Below the pieces are notes generated by a model. It was not told where the DNA came from, ran no database searches, and was given only the letters and a program-made list of their open reading frames with translations. Shown here one piece after another: positions 1 through 10,528 of a stretch of 64,000 bases of DNA. Position numbers and translations under genes: made by a program. This DNA comes from Apodospora peruviana (lineage: Eukaryota > Ascomycota > Sordariomycetes > Sordariales > Lasiosphaeriaceae): NCBI GenBank assembly GCA_033439685.1, contig JAUEDM010000002.1, forward strand, positions 5,270,001-5,334,000. The letters run 5' to 3'. Position 1 is the first letter of the stretch. The number at the start of each line of letters is the position of its first letter.

Positions 1-3000
1 TCCCAGCCTGTCTTCTCCTGCAAAGGGCCAACAGGGACAGACAAGATACTGCTGCCAGCCTTGATGAGGATAATAATGTGCGAGAGCTTTTTGGAAGGCA
101 GCAGCACTGGAACAGTCTGGATCCATGATGCTGATGACTATACAGCTGAGGTTATATACAAAATGGCGAGTGAGAAGGGTATTGCCGTGTTCCTGACCAC
201 CAGCAACCCGGCGTCCGCGCTGCATGCTCGTGGGAGGGCAACTTACATCCACCCAAGGGCTAAAAAACACCGAGTCAAATGCCTAATCCCTAGCAATATA
301 ACGCGATTCGTGAGCATGGGAACGAAGGCGGACGTATCTGCCCCCCAACTCGCAGAATACTTAGTCGGACGCGAGGTGGGCATTCGGCAAGGCATCCATG
401 ATATCAGCATTGATCGGACCATTTCGCTGTCATACAGCAGATCTAAACTAGCCAGAATCCTGGAGAGGTACTGTTCTGACCCCGACAGATTATACGACCT
501 TGTTGGCCACCAACAACCACCAACAACCAGCTTGGTCAAGGCAAGTCTGCTACACGAGCAGTCACCTAGAGCAAGCGCTACAAGCATCATATCCTGGACC
601 GACGTGCAATCTGTGCAGGTAAGAGTGGCACCACCCGCCAATACGCCTGGTCTCTTGTCAGGGCATAAGACCTACTTCCTCATTGGGCTCACAGGTGACG
701 TCGGACTATCCCTCTGTGAGTGGATGGTGGATCACGGAGCCAAGTACCTAGTCGTTGCCAGCAGGAATCCTGTTGTGCCTCCAGAAATGCACAACCATCT
801 TGAACGGAAAGGGGCGACGGTACGAATATTCACCCTCGACGTTGCGGACATGGAGCATCTCAAAACAGTACATGACGAGATCGTCTCATCCATGCCTCCG
901 ATCGGCGGAGTAGCCAACGGCGCTCTGGTCGTCCGTGACCACCCCTTCGACGGCATGTCCCTCCAAGATTTGGAAGCCGTCTTCAGACCCAAGGTGATCG
1001 GAAGCCAGAACCTGGACAACCTTTTCTTCTCGACCCCACTGGATTTCTTCATTCTCTTTTCATCAGTCGCAAGCATTGTCGGCAAGCCCGCCCAGTCCAG
1101 TTACAATGCCGCCAACCTGTTCATGTCGACTTTGGCTATTAAGAGGCGCAAGAGAGGATTGGCAGCGTCGGTGATGCACTTTGGGATGCTTCTTGGGTTT
1201 GGCTTCATACACGGACAGGCTGGACCCACTGTCGAGGCGAGGTTTCGGCAAGATGACCTGCCTGCTATTCCTGAGACTGAGTTTCATGAGATATTCGCTC
1301 AGACAATCCTGTCTGGCCGATCGCAATCCGGGCTGAATCCCGAGATTATTGCCGGGCTTGGAACTGAGATCGATACGCCTTGGCGTGCAATGGCACGGTT
1401 TGGACACTGTCGGACTAAGGGTAGTAAGGATGCACTCGACGGTGAGCTGCAACAGCATCACTACCGAGGACAGACGAATAATCAAAGCATTCGAGATGAT
1501 TTGAAAGGGGCGACTGACAGCCAAAAGGCCATCTCCGTCTTGAAGGTCGCCATTGCTGCCAGACTGAGCTTGGCTCTTGGCTCGCAGACTTCTTCAGAGG
1601 ACAGCTTGGACGAAAACGTTGGACTAATCAGTTTGGGTCTTGACTCTTTGGTTGCCGTCGAGATTCGCTCGTGGCTACTGAAATTGCTGGAGGTCGACGT
1701 ACCGGTGTTGAAGTTCTTGAGCGGTTCTTCGCTGAAGGATATATGCCATCATGTGCTCGGCCAACTCCCACCTTTTCTGATGCCCTGGGAAAAAGTTCAC
1801 GGAAAGGAGGGAGAAATTAACGACGACGCTACGGGCCTCGATGTTCTCCCCCCCCTGGAGTCTCGGGATGCACCTGCGACGAACGGCATCATGAACGGTA
1901 TTACAAAACAAAACTCGGCATACCCCCCGGGTCAGAGCCTAGCGCTGGATGCCGTCCAAGGGGATCAAACACCTTCAAATTCGTTAGCTTCAGGCGAACC
2001 GCAAGAAAATTACGAGAGAGTGGGCGACATGTCCCATGCGCAAGCCAATTTATACTTTCTACAGCAGTATCTGCAGAACAACGCCTACAATGTCGCTTAC
2101 TCTGGCCACTTCCACGGACAACTCGACACGGAAAGACTCAAGGGTGCCCTATGGGTGGTAGGCAAGCGGCACGAGGCCATGAGAAGTGCATACTTCATAG
2201 ACAAGTCCACGTCTCGACCCGTACAGGCTGTTCTTTCACAGCCTCGGATTGTCGTAGAGCACAAAACAAACGTGGTCAACAAATACCAGATCCAGACCGA
2301 AATTGAGAGTGTCAAGGATTTCAGATTCGATATAGAGAAGGGTTTCGTCATGAAGGTAACTGTCCTGCCGCAATCACCATCTCTTCACTTTATATTGTTC
2401 AGTCATCACCACATTGCGCTCGATGGGGTGGCCTGGAGTGTGTTCATTTCTGAGGTCGCGCAGGCATACTCGGGATGGTCAAGTCTGGGCGGTGGTTTGA
2501 CACCAGCAGCTTCTGACATCCGCCAGTCCATCGATATGGCCAGAAGACAGCTGAGCACATACAAACCTGAGACTCTCAACGCCAGCCTTTCTTTTTGGAA
2601 GGATATCTTCCAAACCGTTCCCGAGCCGCTGCCGCTTTTCTCATTTGCCAAGGTCAAGACCTTTTCCCGACCACATGCCGTGGATTACAGCATTAACACC
2701 GCGGATGTTAAACTGCCCAGCGAGTTGACGAGGCTCGTAGAGAGAGCGGCCTCCAAGATCGGAGTCACGGTGTTCCATTTTTACCTCGGAAGCCTGGTAG
2801 CATTCCTCTCACGTTGTCTTGGCGTCGATGATGTCGCCATCGGAGTGGTAGATGCAAACAGGCGGGATCTGGCGGATGTCAAAACCGTCGGTTACTTCCT
2901 CAACATGCTCCCTATCCGGGTACGGCTTGAGCACTGCGACCACTTCGATGAATTGGCGAGGAAGTCACGAGATGCTGTCCTGGCAGCCCTCGATCATGCC

Positions 3001-6000
3001 AATGTGCCTTTCGACATGATCCTTGACGAACTGGGTATCTCGAGATGGACAAGTAGTGGTCGCCATCCTCTATTCCAGGTAGCCATAAACTACCGCAGGG
3101 CACCATTAAATGAGACTGATTTCGGAACCCACGGCAAGATACAATGGGATGGGCCGGTCGTACCGGGAGGAAACCCATACGACCTGTTGCTAAATGTCGC
3201 TACCACTTCGGACTGGTCCTTTATTTCTTTCATCACGCAGAAGGACTTATACCGAGCGTCTGATGGCGCCCTGTTGTTGAAGTGGTACACGGGGGCCCTA
3301 GAAGCTCTCGTTCGGGATCCTAGTGTTCAGGTTGCCAAATGCCAGATCTCGAGCGAAGCCGACAGGGTGGATGGAATGCAGATCGGCCAGGGTCCTCGCA
3401 TTCAAGTGCCATGGAAAGGTACACTCGTCGACCGCGTAGACGAAGTGGTCGCCAAGCTGCCCAACGAGATTGCGATCAAGGACGATGGATGCCAAAATCC
3501 CTTTACGTACGCACAAATGAGCAACAGAACAATGCTGATAACCCGGCAGCTCCAGACTCAGCTTCCGACCTCACTCTCCCCTGGCTCCTTGCACGCGGCC
3601 ATGCTTCTCGATCCAGTTGCTGATGCCATCTGTTGTACTCTCGCCATTTTGCGCCTCGGATTGATATGGGTTCCTCTAGACATGAAAAATCACCAGCAAC
3701 GGATTCGTGCAATCATCGAGGAGAGTCGGCCACATATCTTGATTTGTCACGATGAGACGGAGAAGATGGCACGGCAAATCTGCAAAGATATGAGCTTCGT
3801 ATCGATAACCAATATTGATCATGGTTACGACAATGAGAATAAGGACTGGGTTCCCACGTTGCCTCGAGACCGAAGCCGTGAACCTGCCATAATTCTTTAC
3901 ACTAGCGGCTCGACTGGTGTGCCAAAAGGTGTCGTGCTCACGCATGGTGGCCTGATGAACCAAATCTATGGGACGACCACCACTCTCGAACTTGGCCGCG
4001 AAACAACGCTACAGCAGAGTCCGTTAGGATTTGATCTGATGCTCGACCAAATATTCCTAGCCCTATGCAACGGGGGCACCATCGTCATGGTTGGCAAGTC
4101 CAAGCGAGGTGACCCAACGCAGGTAGCTGAGCTCATTGTTAGGCATGGTGTAACTTTGACCCACTTTGTGCCGTCGGAATATCTGGCACTGCTAAACTAC
4201 GGACATCATGTCCTGAAAACCGCCAGTTCGTGGCGCTATGCTATGTCGGGGGGTGAGAAGCTAGGCTGGGAGTTGCGCAGGGCCTTCCGCAAGCTCGGCT
4301 GTGATGGCCTGGAGTTGGTCAACGTGTATGGCCCAGCCGAGATCACGCTGGCTTGCGCCAGGGGAATTGTGCCGTATCGAGACATGGGAGACGGGCTCGA
4401 CAGCAGCAGTAGCAGTAGCGATTATCTCCGTCCGTCACCAAATTACACCCTAGAGATTACCGACGCGGACATGGCCATTCTTCCAGTTGGCTTTCCTGGC
4501 GAGATCTGCATATCTGGAGTTGGAGTTGGTCTCGGATATCTCGACCAAACCAAAGAATCAAGGCAGAAATTTACCCAGGGAAGGTATCGCTCAGGCGATA
4601 AAGGTAGGTTTCTACCAGACGGCACGTTGGAGGTTCTGGGACGGTTGGATCAAGATGGTCAGGTCAAGATTCACGGCTTCCGCGTTGAGCTTGACGAGAT
4701 TGCCAACGCTATCGCGCATGCCGCCAACGGCTCCATCGTGAATGTGGCAGCCTCCTTCCGACAAACTCAGGATCCATCGTCGGCCATCCTGGTTGCCTTC
4801 GTCGTGTTCGACGTCGAGTTTACAGGTGACAAGGCCAACTTGATACGGCAGGTCCGATCCAACCTTCCCCTGCCCCCATACATGAAGCCCACCTTCATCA
4901 TCCCGACGGACCGTATACCAGCCACTGCCAACGGAAAGATCGACAGAGCTGCAGTCGACCAACTGTCCATCACCGACGAGCCCATCGATTCATGCGGCAT
5001 AATGGACACGCTTGCAGAGGAGGGCGTCTTAAGCCCATGGGAGCAGTCCATAAAAGAAGCGTGGGAGGAGGTACTCACGATCCGACTAGCCCATTTTCGC
5101 AAGTTAAATTGCGATAGGCAGCGGGAAATGGTCATCCATTCCAGCACGGACTTCTTTCAAGTTGGGGGTAATTCTATTCTGATGATCCAGCTCAAGTCCC
5201 TCCTCGAGATACAGTTTGGCGTGAACGTCTCCATGCCTGAGCTGTTCCACGCCAGCACCCTGCGTAGCATGGCGACTCTTGTCAAAAATGCTTTAGGTGC
5301 TGGTGCCAGCCACCGAGCGGATTCGCCTTCGACAGAGGCATCATCATCCTTCTTGAGACCTAGGGGAGGCGCGTCCCAAGCGAATATCGACTGGGACCTC
5401 GAAATTGCACGCATGTCAGACGGACTTGCCCAACCCAAGTCCATCATCCACCGGGCACAGGCCCATTCAAGGATGTCAAAAAGGAAAGACGGCGGAAGGG
5501 GCCTCAGAGTCATTCTGACAGGGGCGACTGGTTTTATCGGACGGCACCTGCTGTCACGTCTCGTCCAAGACGGGAGAGTAGCACAGGTGCACTGTCTCGC
5601 AATACGTCCCGAAGAGGCGACGGGAAAACCGCGGCACGTCTCTGTCAAGAGCAACAAGATCGTCGAGTACCCCGGGGATCTCTCGAGCATTGGTCTTGGT
5701 TTGTCAGAATCCCAGATCAAGGCACTGACGGAGCAGCTTCCAGACGTGATAATACACAACGGCGCCGACGTCTCTCTGCTCAAGACGTACCAGTCTCTCC
5801 GCCGCGCCAACGTCGTCTCGACCCGCATGCTGTGTGATATGGCGATCCCGCGTCTTGTGCCAATCCATTACGTATCGACTGCGTCGGTGGCCAAGGTTGT
5901 CCAACAGCCAAAAGAGGATGAAGGAAATCCCTCTCCTCTACTCGAGGTTCCCGCTTCGCCTGCCACTCGCGACCTATTGAACTCGGTCGATGGCTACGCG

Positions 6001-6549
6001 GCCTCGAAGTGGGTGAGCGAAAGACTTTTAGAGAGAGCAGCCGAGGACAGCGGTCTGCCTGCCTATGTCCACCGGTTGGCGCACGTCGTGGGTGATGACG
6101 CTTCCGAGCTTGACGCCATTGGCATGTTGATCAAGTATTCGTTGTTGCTGCGAGCATTGCCCAGAATCAAGGCGGAGGATGTCACTGGTCAGTGGGACTT
6201 TGTCATGGTCGAGGACGTGGTGGAGGAACTGGTCGAATCGGCCATTGGGTCCGCCGCAATCGCGAACAACAGTAATGGCATGAATTCGTGCCAGCAGCAG
6301 CAGTCTCGGAGCGCAATTTTTGTCAACCACTGCAGTCCCGTCAAGACTTCTCATCACGAATTGAGGCAATACCTCGAGAGCATGATGAGTGGAGGAGAGC
6401 CCCTTGAAGAGATCAGTATGAAAGAGTGGCTGGCAGCTGCATGTAAAAGGGGGCTTCATCCACTTGTCAGTGAGTTTTACTCTGCATTTGATAAGGAAGG
6501 ACGAGGTATAACTAAGATGGTGCTTCCTGTGATTGCAAAAAGTATTTAG
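1..6549 (+). CDS. Hybrid polyketide synthase-nonribosomal peptide synthetase, C-terminal half (5' end outside window)
   Basis: The reading frame is open from the left edge to a TAG at 6547-6549, so this is the 3' half of an iterative PKS-NRPS (about 4000 aa when complete). Numbering is from the first ATG at 61. Domains in order: a structural non-catalytic stretch (1-200); ketoreductase (about 203-390) with an LTGDVG nucleotide loop and Tyr348 in SSYNAAN; ACP with Ser529 in GLDSL; condensation domain with HHIALDG (783-789); adenylation domain with YTSGSTGVPKG (1280-1290), FDLMLDQ (from 1324) and NGKIDR (Lys1626); thiolation Ser1705 in GGNS; terminal reductase with GATGFIG (1821-1827), Ser1939/Thr1940 and Tyr1979-x3-Lys1983. 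It would join a reduced polyketide to an amino acid. The retained Ser/Thr-Tyr-Lys set favours reductive aldehyde release over Dieckmann cyclisation, but this is inference. KS, AT, DH and MT should lie upstream. Product and amino-acid choice are unknown. Confidence 0.95.
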   Translation, partial: SQPVFSCKGPTGTDKILLPALMRIIMCESFLEGSSTGTVWIHDADDYTAEVIYKMASEKGIAVFLTTSNPASALHARGRATYIHPRAKKHRVKCLIPSNITRFVSMGTKADVSAPQLAEYLVGREVGIRQGIHDISIDRTISLSYSRSKLARILERYCSDPDRLYDLVGHQQPPTTSLVKASLLHEQSPRASATSIISWTDVQSVQVRVAPPANTPGLLSGHKTYFLIGLTGDVGLSLCEWMVDHGAKYLVVASRNPVVPPEMHNHLERKGATVRIFTLDVADMEHLKTVHDEIVSSMPPIGGVANGALVVRDHPFDGMSLQDLEAVFRPKVIGSQNLDNLFFSTPLDFFILFSSVASIVGKPAQSSYNAANLFMSTLAIKRRKRGLAASVMHFGMLLGFGFIHGQAGPTVEARFRQDDLPAIPETEFHEIFAQTILSGRSQSGLNPEIIAGLGTEIDTPWRAMARFGHCRTKGSKDALDGELQQHHYRGQTNNQSIRDDLKGATDSQKAISVLKVAIAARLSLALGSQTSSEDSLDENVGLISLGLDSLVAVEIRSWLLKLLEVDVPVLKFLSGSSLKDICHHVLGQLPPFLMPWEKVHGKEGEINDDATGLDVLPPLESRDAPATNGIMNGITKQNSAYPPGQSLALDAVQGDQTPSNSLASGEPQENYERVGDMSHAQANLYFLQQYLQNNAYNVAYSGHFHGQLDTERLKGALWVVGKRHEAMRSAYFIDKSTSRPVQAVLSQPRIVVEHKTNVVNKYQIQTEIESVKDFRFDIEKGFVMKVTVLPQSPSLHFILFSHHHIALDGVAWSVFISEVAQAYSGWSSLGGGLTPAASDIRQSIDMARRQLSTYKPETLNASLSFWKDIFQTVPEPLPLFSFAKVKTFSRPHAVDYSINTADVKLPSELTRLVERAASKIGVTVFHFYLGSLVAFLSRCLGVDDVAIGVVDANRRDLADVKTVGYFLNMLPIRVRLEHCDHFDELARKSRDAVLAALDHANVPFDMILDELGISRWTSSGRHPLFQVAINYRRAPLNETDFGTHGKIQWDGPVVPGGNPYDLLLNVATTSDWSFISFITQKDLYRASDGALLLKWYTGALEALVRDPSVQVAKCQISSEADRVDGMQIGQGPRIQVPWKGTLVDRVDEVVAKLPNEIAIKDDGCQNPFTYAQMSNRTMLITRQLQTQLPTSLSPGSLHAAMLLDPVADAICCTLAILRLGLIWVPLDMKNHQQRIRAIIEESRPHILICHDETEKMARQICKDMSFVSITNIDHGYDNENKDWVPTLPRDRSREPAIILYTSGSTGVPKGVVLTHGGLMNQIYGTTTTLELGRETTLQQSPLGFDLMLDQIFLALCNGGTIVMVGKSKRGDPTQVAELIVRHGVTLTHFVPSEYLALLNYGHHVLKTASSWRYAMSGGEKLGWELRRAFRKLGCDGLELVNVYGPAEITLACARGIVPYRDMGDGLDSSSSSSDYLRPSPNYTLEITDADMAILPVGFPGEICISGVGVGLGYLDQTKESRQKFTQGRYRSGDKGRFLPDGTLEVLGRLDQDGQVKIHGFRVELDEIANAIAHAANGSIVNVAASFRQTQDPSSAILVAFVVFDVEFTGDKANLIRQVRSNLPLPPYMKPTFIIPTDRIPATANGKIDRAAVDQLSITDEPIDSCGIMDTLAEEGVLSPWEQSIKEAWEEVLTIRLAHFRKLNCDRQREMVIHSSTDFFQVGGNSILMIQLKSLLEIQFGVNVSMPELFHASTLRSMATLVKNALGAGASHRADSPSTEASSSFLRPRGGASQANIDWDLEIARMSDGLAQPKSIIHRAQAHSRMSKRKDGGRGLRVILTGATGFIGRHLLSRLVQDGRVAQVHCLAIRPEEATGKPRHVSVKSNKIVEYPGDLSSIGLGLSESQIKALTEQLPDVIIHNGADVSLLKTYQSLRRANVVSTRMLCDMAIPRLVPIHYVSTASVAKVVQQPKEDEGNPSPLLEVPASPATRDLLNSVDGYAASKWVSERLLERAAEDSGLPAYVHRLAHVVGDDASELDAIGMLIKYSLLLRALPRIKAEDVTGQWDFVMVEDVVEELVESAIGSAAIANNSNGMNSCQQQQSRSAIFVNHCSPVKTSHHELRQYLESMMSGGEPLEEISMKEWLAAACKRGLHPLVSEFYSAFDKEGRGITKMVLPVIAKSI

Positions 6550-8546
6550 TTAGAATTTGTTATAATGATAGAGAATTGAAAGCGGTTCTTTCCGGAAGCA
6601 ATTGGAAGAAAAGATGGTAAAGAAGTTTTGACCTGTAAAGGGAGTAACGGATCATCCTTGAACAACACCATCACCCCATCACACAGTCCTCCCAAACTCA
6701 AACTTCGTATAATCCGGGTCCCCAAAGCAGCAGCATCATCATCCATCACAGGTGATTCCTTGTACTTCCTATAGGGTCGCTGGAACATTAACCACCGGCT
6801 TCCCATCACTTCGCAGGGCCGTAATGAGCGGCGAGCTTGCAGCTTCTTCGAATTTTTTTCTGTTTACAGGGACTTATTTCGCTGCCCGTAACACTGGAAG
6901 ACATTAGATAAAGGGTACAACAACAGTAGGAGCAGATATGAAGCTTACTCGACCTCGATCGACACAAGACGTGGCTTATGAGCTTCAATCTCACTATGCG
7001 GGTCTTTGCACAAACCCTCGAGGAAGCTGTTGCAATGCCTGGTCTAGTTCTGCAAGGAAATGCACCGCTAAATCAGCGGCTTGCTTTTCAAGAGCCGATT
7101 CTGAACACCCATGATTGAAAGGTGGACGAGAGACGGGTATTGAGAAGTGTTCGGTGTGGTCACTCTGGACAGGATACCCTTAATTTTATAAAAGTGTTCG
7201 CCCGACCAGTTCGGTCAGTTCAAAGATTTCAACATGACGTTTAGCAGCAGTCTGAAGCCGACGTGGAGGAACACCGGTTCGTTAACCATTTATTAAAGTT
7301 TCACCTAACAAACTTAGATTACGGGATACCTTGGTAGGTACGGATATCTTGAGAGAAACGAGGCCGTCTTTAAGAAATACAGTTTCACTTGATGACACTA
7401 CATGACTCAAAGGAATCCAATAAAATAAAATAAAAGGAGTATCTTCAGTAGGATAGAAACTTTGGATAAAAATTGTGAGGTTGTTGAAAAGGGGATTAAT
7501 TAGAGATGTGAAGCTGTATAACCTGGTGGAAGTCGTTGATGAAAGTTAAAGTGGTGGCAGGCGGGGTTTTGGGGTGCCTTTCATTGTTGTTAGAGACGTG
7601 CAGATTCAAAGGTCCAGTGGAGAAATCGAGTTTCACCGAGAAACATCAATATTGTCTTTTCCTGAAGAATGTTTCGGCGCCACGTGCCACCATGAACGAC
7701 TTCAGATGCAAAGCATCGGGACGCCCGGACCGGTTCGTTGCTTGAATCAGGAACCCGGACGGGATGGTGCCGTTGCGCCAGCGCATTTGGGGCGGTTCAC
7801 GGGCTGCAGCAATGAGGCTTGGCAGAACTACCGCGACCCCAGAAAATGGCGCCGGTTCGTATTTTCATCATAGCACTTGAAAGTCGATGATGACACTGTA
7901 ATCAGCTAGCTGCGGCGGTGCAACGGTCCGTTGACCGCTGCATCTGAGCTCCCCGGAACCCCGGAAAATGATCTCGATAAGAGTCTTCGAGGGCTCAAGA
8001 CTCATCTCATCTCCTAATTCATTCATTCACAATTCACAACCAAAAACATCATTTGTTCATGAAAAAATGTTAAAGATATCGTGGTGGCATTACCGTCGTA
8101 TTCGCGCTCATTGGGCATAGTTTTTGTTCGCGATCCTTCTGATTAGTTATTTTATGCACTGCCTTGCCAAGGCATTTCCAACTACCACCTTACCAGGCAA
8201 ACGTCAGACAAAATTACCAGTGTCTTTGCTGCTACCTATCATCTATCGGCGCGTGCAACCTCAAAACGACTCACTCACCCCAAGTTTCCAAAGCCTGAGC
8301 TGACAGACCTGCCAATTAGGACACGCGCCTGTTCGGACCACACATCCTCGGTTGCTCACGGGGGGTTTTTTTTTGGGTTCACGATTACAAACTCAGCGAC
8401 GCGACTTAAGTACCTATCACACATAGTACTTGCATTCGCCATTTACGTACCTTTACCTACATTGCAAAACGCCTCACATACGAACCTGCCCCGGTGAGAG
8501 TCTATCATAAACACACGCGCGTAGTGTGCGCATAACCAGCAAGAGC
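6550..8546. other. Gene-free spacer between PKS-NRPS and the transporter gene
   Basis: About 2 kb with only short unconvincing ORFs. The first part is the likely 3' UTR of the PKS-NRPS. Roughly 7150-7550 is AT-rich, with runs such as ataaaataaaataaaagg, while the flanks are more mixed. The last 300 bp before 8547 should hold the promoter of the transporter gene; they contain a T-run near 8367. No transposon end, tRNA or conserved protein fragment was recognised. Confidence 0.6.
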
Positions 8547-10033
8547 ATGGCAGCCGACGACAGCAACCATGGCGAGTCGGCCGACATTGAGAAGCCACTC
8601 CCCAGTATTGCGGCGGCATGGCGCTCCTCACTTCACCCTATTTTCTACATCTCGTATGTTTGCTTCCATCAAATTTTATAAAAGAAAAGGAAAGCTAACT
8701 GCTCAATTATCAGGAGTTGGATATACTTCTCCAACATAACCATCCTCTTCAACAAATGGTTAATCGACAGCAGAGGGTTCAGTAAGTCTCATGCCCCCCC
8801 TTTTTTTCACCAAAATCACCCTCTTTGCTAACAACCTTACCAGGATACCGTACGTTTTTCTCTTCCCAATAAACAAACCTCTGTCTCTCTCCATCCGCTA
8901 ACTCTTCACAAGCCGTAATCCTAACATGCTGGCACCTCATCTTCGCAACAATTGCAACCCAACTCCTAGCCCGCACAACCACCCTCCTGGACGGCCGCAA
9001 GTCGGTCACCATGTCCGGCCGCCTCTATTTACGAGCCATCGTTCCAATCGGCCTACTCTACAGCGCCAGCCTAGTCTGCAGCAACATGGTCTACCTGTAT
9101 CTCTCAGTCGCCTTCATCCAGATGCTGAAAGCCGCCGCACCCGTCGCCGTCTTGTTTGTAGCATGGGCATGGGGCGTCGAGCACCCTTCCCTGCAGAAGC
9201 TGCTCAACATCCTCGTGATAGTCGCCGGCGTAGCCCTAGCCAGCTACGGCGAAATCGCCTTCAGCTGGGCCGGCTTCCTCTACCAGCTCGGCGGCATAAT
9301 CTTCGAAGCGATGCGTCTCGTCCTCATCCAAGTCTTACTGTCCGAAGACGGCCAGAAGATGGACCCCCTGGTCTCCCTCTATTACTACGCGCCCGTGTGC
9401 GCGGTCATGAATATCCTCATCGCACTAGCGACTGAAGCATCTCATTTCGATACCGCCGACCTCGCAAAAGTTGGCTACCTGACCTTATTGCTTAACGCAA
9501 TGGTGGCCTTCCTGCTGAACGTTAGCAGTGTTTTTCTTGTAAGTGTTTCACTCTAAGCCCGTTCATGAGGAATTTTACTAATTGAGAAAAAAAAAAAAAA
9601 AAAGATTGGAAAAACATCAAGCCTAGTCATGACGCTAACAGGTATCTTCAAAAATATCCTTCTCGTCATCGTCTCGGTCATGATCTGGCACACCTCCATC
9701 ACCTCGCTCCAGTTTCTGGGCTACGGCATCGCCCTTTTCGGTCTGGTCGTCTATTCGCTCGGCTGGGAGCAGATGACCCAAACTTCCGCCGTGGCATGCA
9801 TTTACCTAAAGAGTTTCGTGTCTTCGTCGCCCACGACGGAAGACGAAAAGGGTAAGCCGACGACGACCAGTCTACCGCCTGCCATGCGTAGGGCACTGGT
9901 ATTGGCGCTCGCTTTAGTGGTGATCATGGCGCTCGTGGTCGGCGGGTCATGGTACAACGACCCTGTTCATGATGGTCCGCCCGTCGACAAGTTGTTAGAA
10001 GTTCCTCCCGTTGGGGGGCAGACGAGGAGGTAA
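8547..10033 (+). CDS. Triose-phosphate/nucleotide-sugar transporter family (DUF250, SLC35-like) membrane protein
   Basis: Five exons: 8547-8653, 8714-8781, 8844-8849, 8913-9538 and 9605-10033 (1236 nt, 411 aa). The joined protein reads through SNITILFNKWLID, GFRYPVILTCWHL and then many hydrophobic helices (for example LYSASLVCSNMVYLYL and MLKAAAPVAVLFVAWAWG), ending with IGKTSSLVMTLTG and FKNILLV. These are hallmarks of the TPT family: ten-helix Golgi/ER antiporters that carry phosphorylated sugars or nucleotide sugars. The substrate cannot be read from sequence. The third exon is only six bases long and supplies part of the conserved RYP motif. The fourth intron has a long A-run just before its AG rather than a pyrimidine tract. 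The gene converges on the Shg1-domain gene downstream. Confidence 0.93.
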
Positions 10034-10528
10034 ATTGGATGTTTCTACCTAGGTACCTACTAAACATAGAGCATTCCGGGCAACATACAGCGACTGGGGT
10101 TATGATGTATAAATTGCAAAGCATGGTCAGGGGTTATTATCAACAGAGCACGACTCGGTGTAGGACGATTCGAGAGTATTAATTGGAATAGATATCCGTT
10201 GCCAACCAGCGGGATTCCCTTGATATGAAGCCATTACCTGCTAAATGCGATGAGGATTGCTGCTCTAGTGGAAAGAGCTCCCCCATGCCGACCAAGATAT
10301 TTGGCATCTAGTTATGTCCGACCGCACGCCTCATCCGTCCAGTGCATGAACCGTAGTATCTTAAGACCCTCGTGGACCAATATGATCGTGATGAAATAAA
10401 CTCATATCCTTTCCAGACCAGACCAGACTGCCGCACATCCCAGCACCTATTGTAACTTGCCCAACAACAGTCCAATATTCCCTGATAGACAGATGAACAG
10501 ATGGCAAGACAAGCAACTAGACCAGGCT
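10034..10528. other. Convergent intergenic spacer (3' ends of transporter and Shg1-like genes)
   Basis: Shared 3' flank of two converging genes. It contains the palindromic element tacctaggtacctac at 10046-10060, which recurs elsewhere in the window. No gene was seen. Confidence 0.6.

Noticed and set aside
7536..7873. Two short overlapping plus-strand ORFs in the PKS-NRPS downstream spacer.
   Set aside because: No motif, overlapping frames and AT-rich surroundings. They do not resemble a cluster accessory gene.
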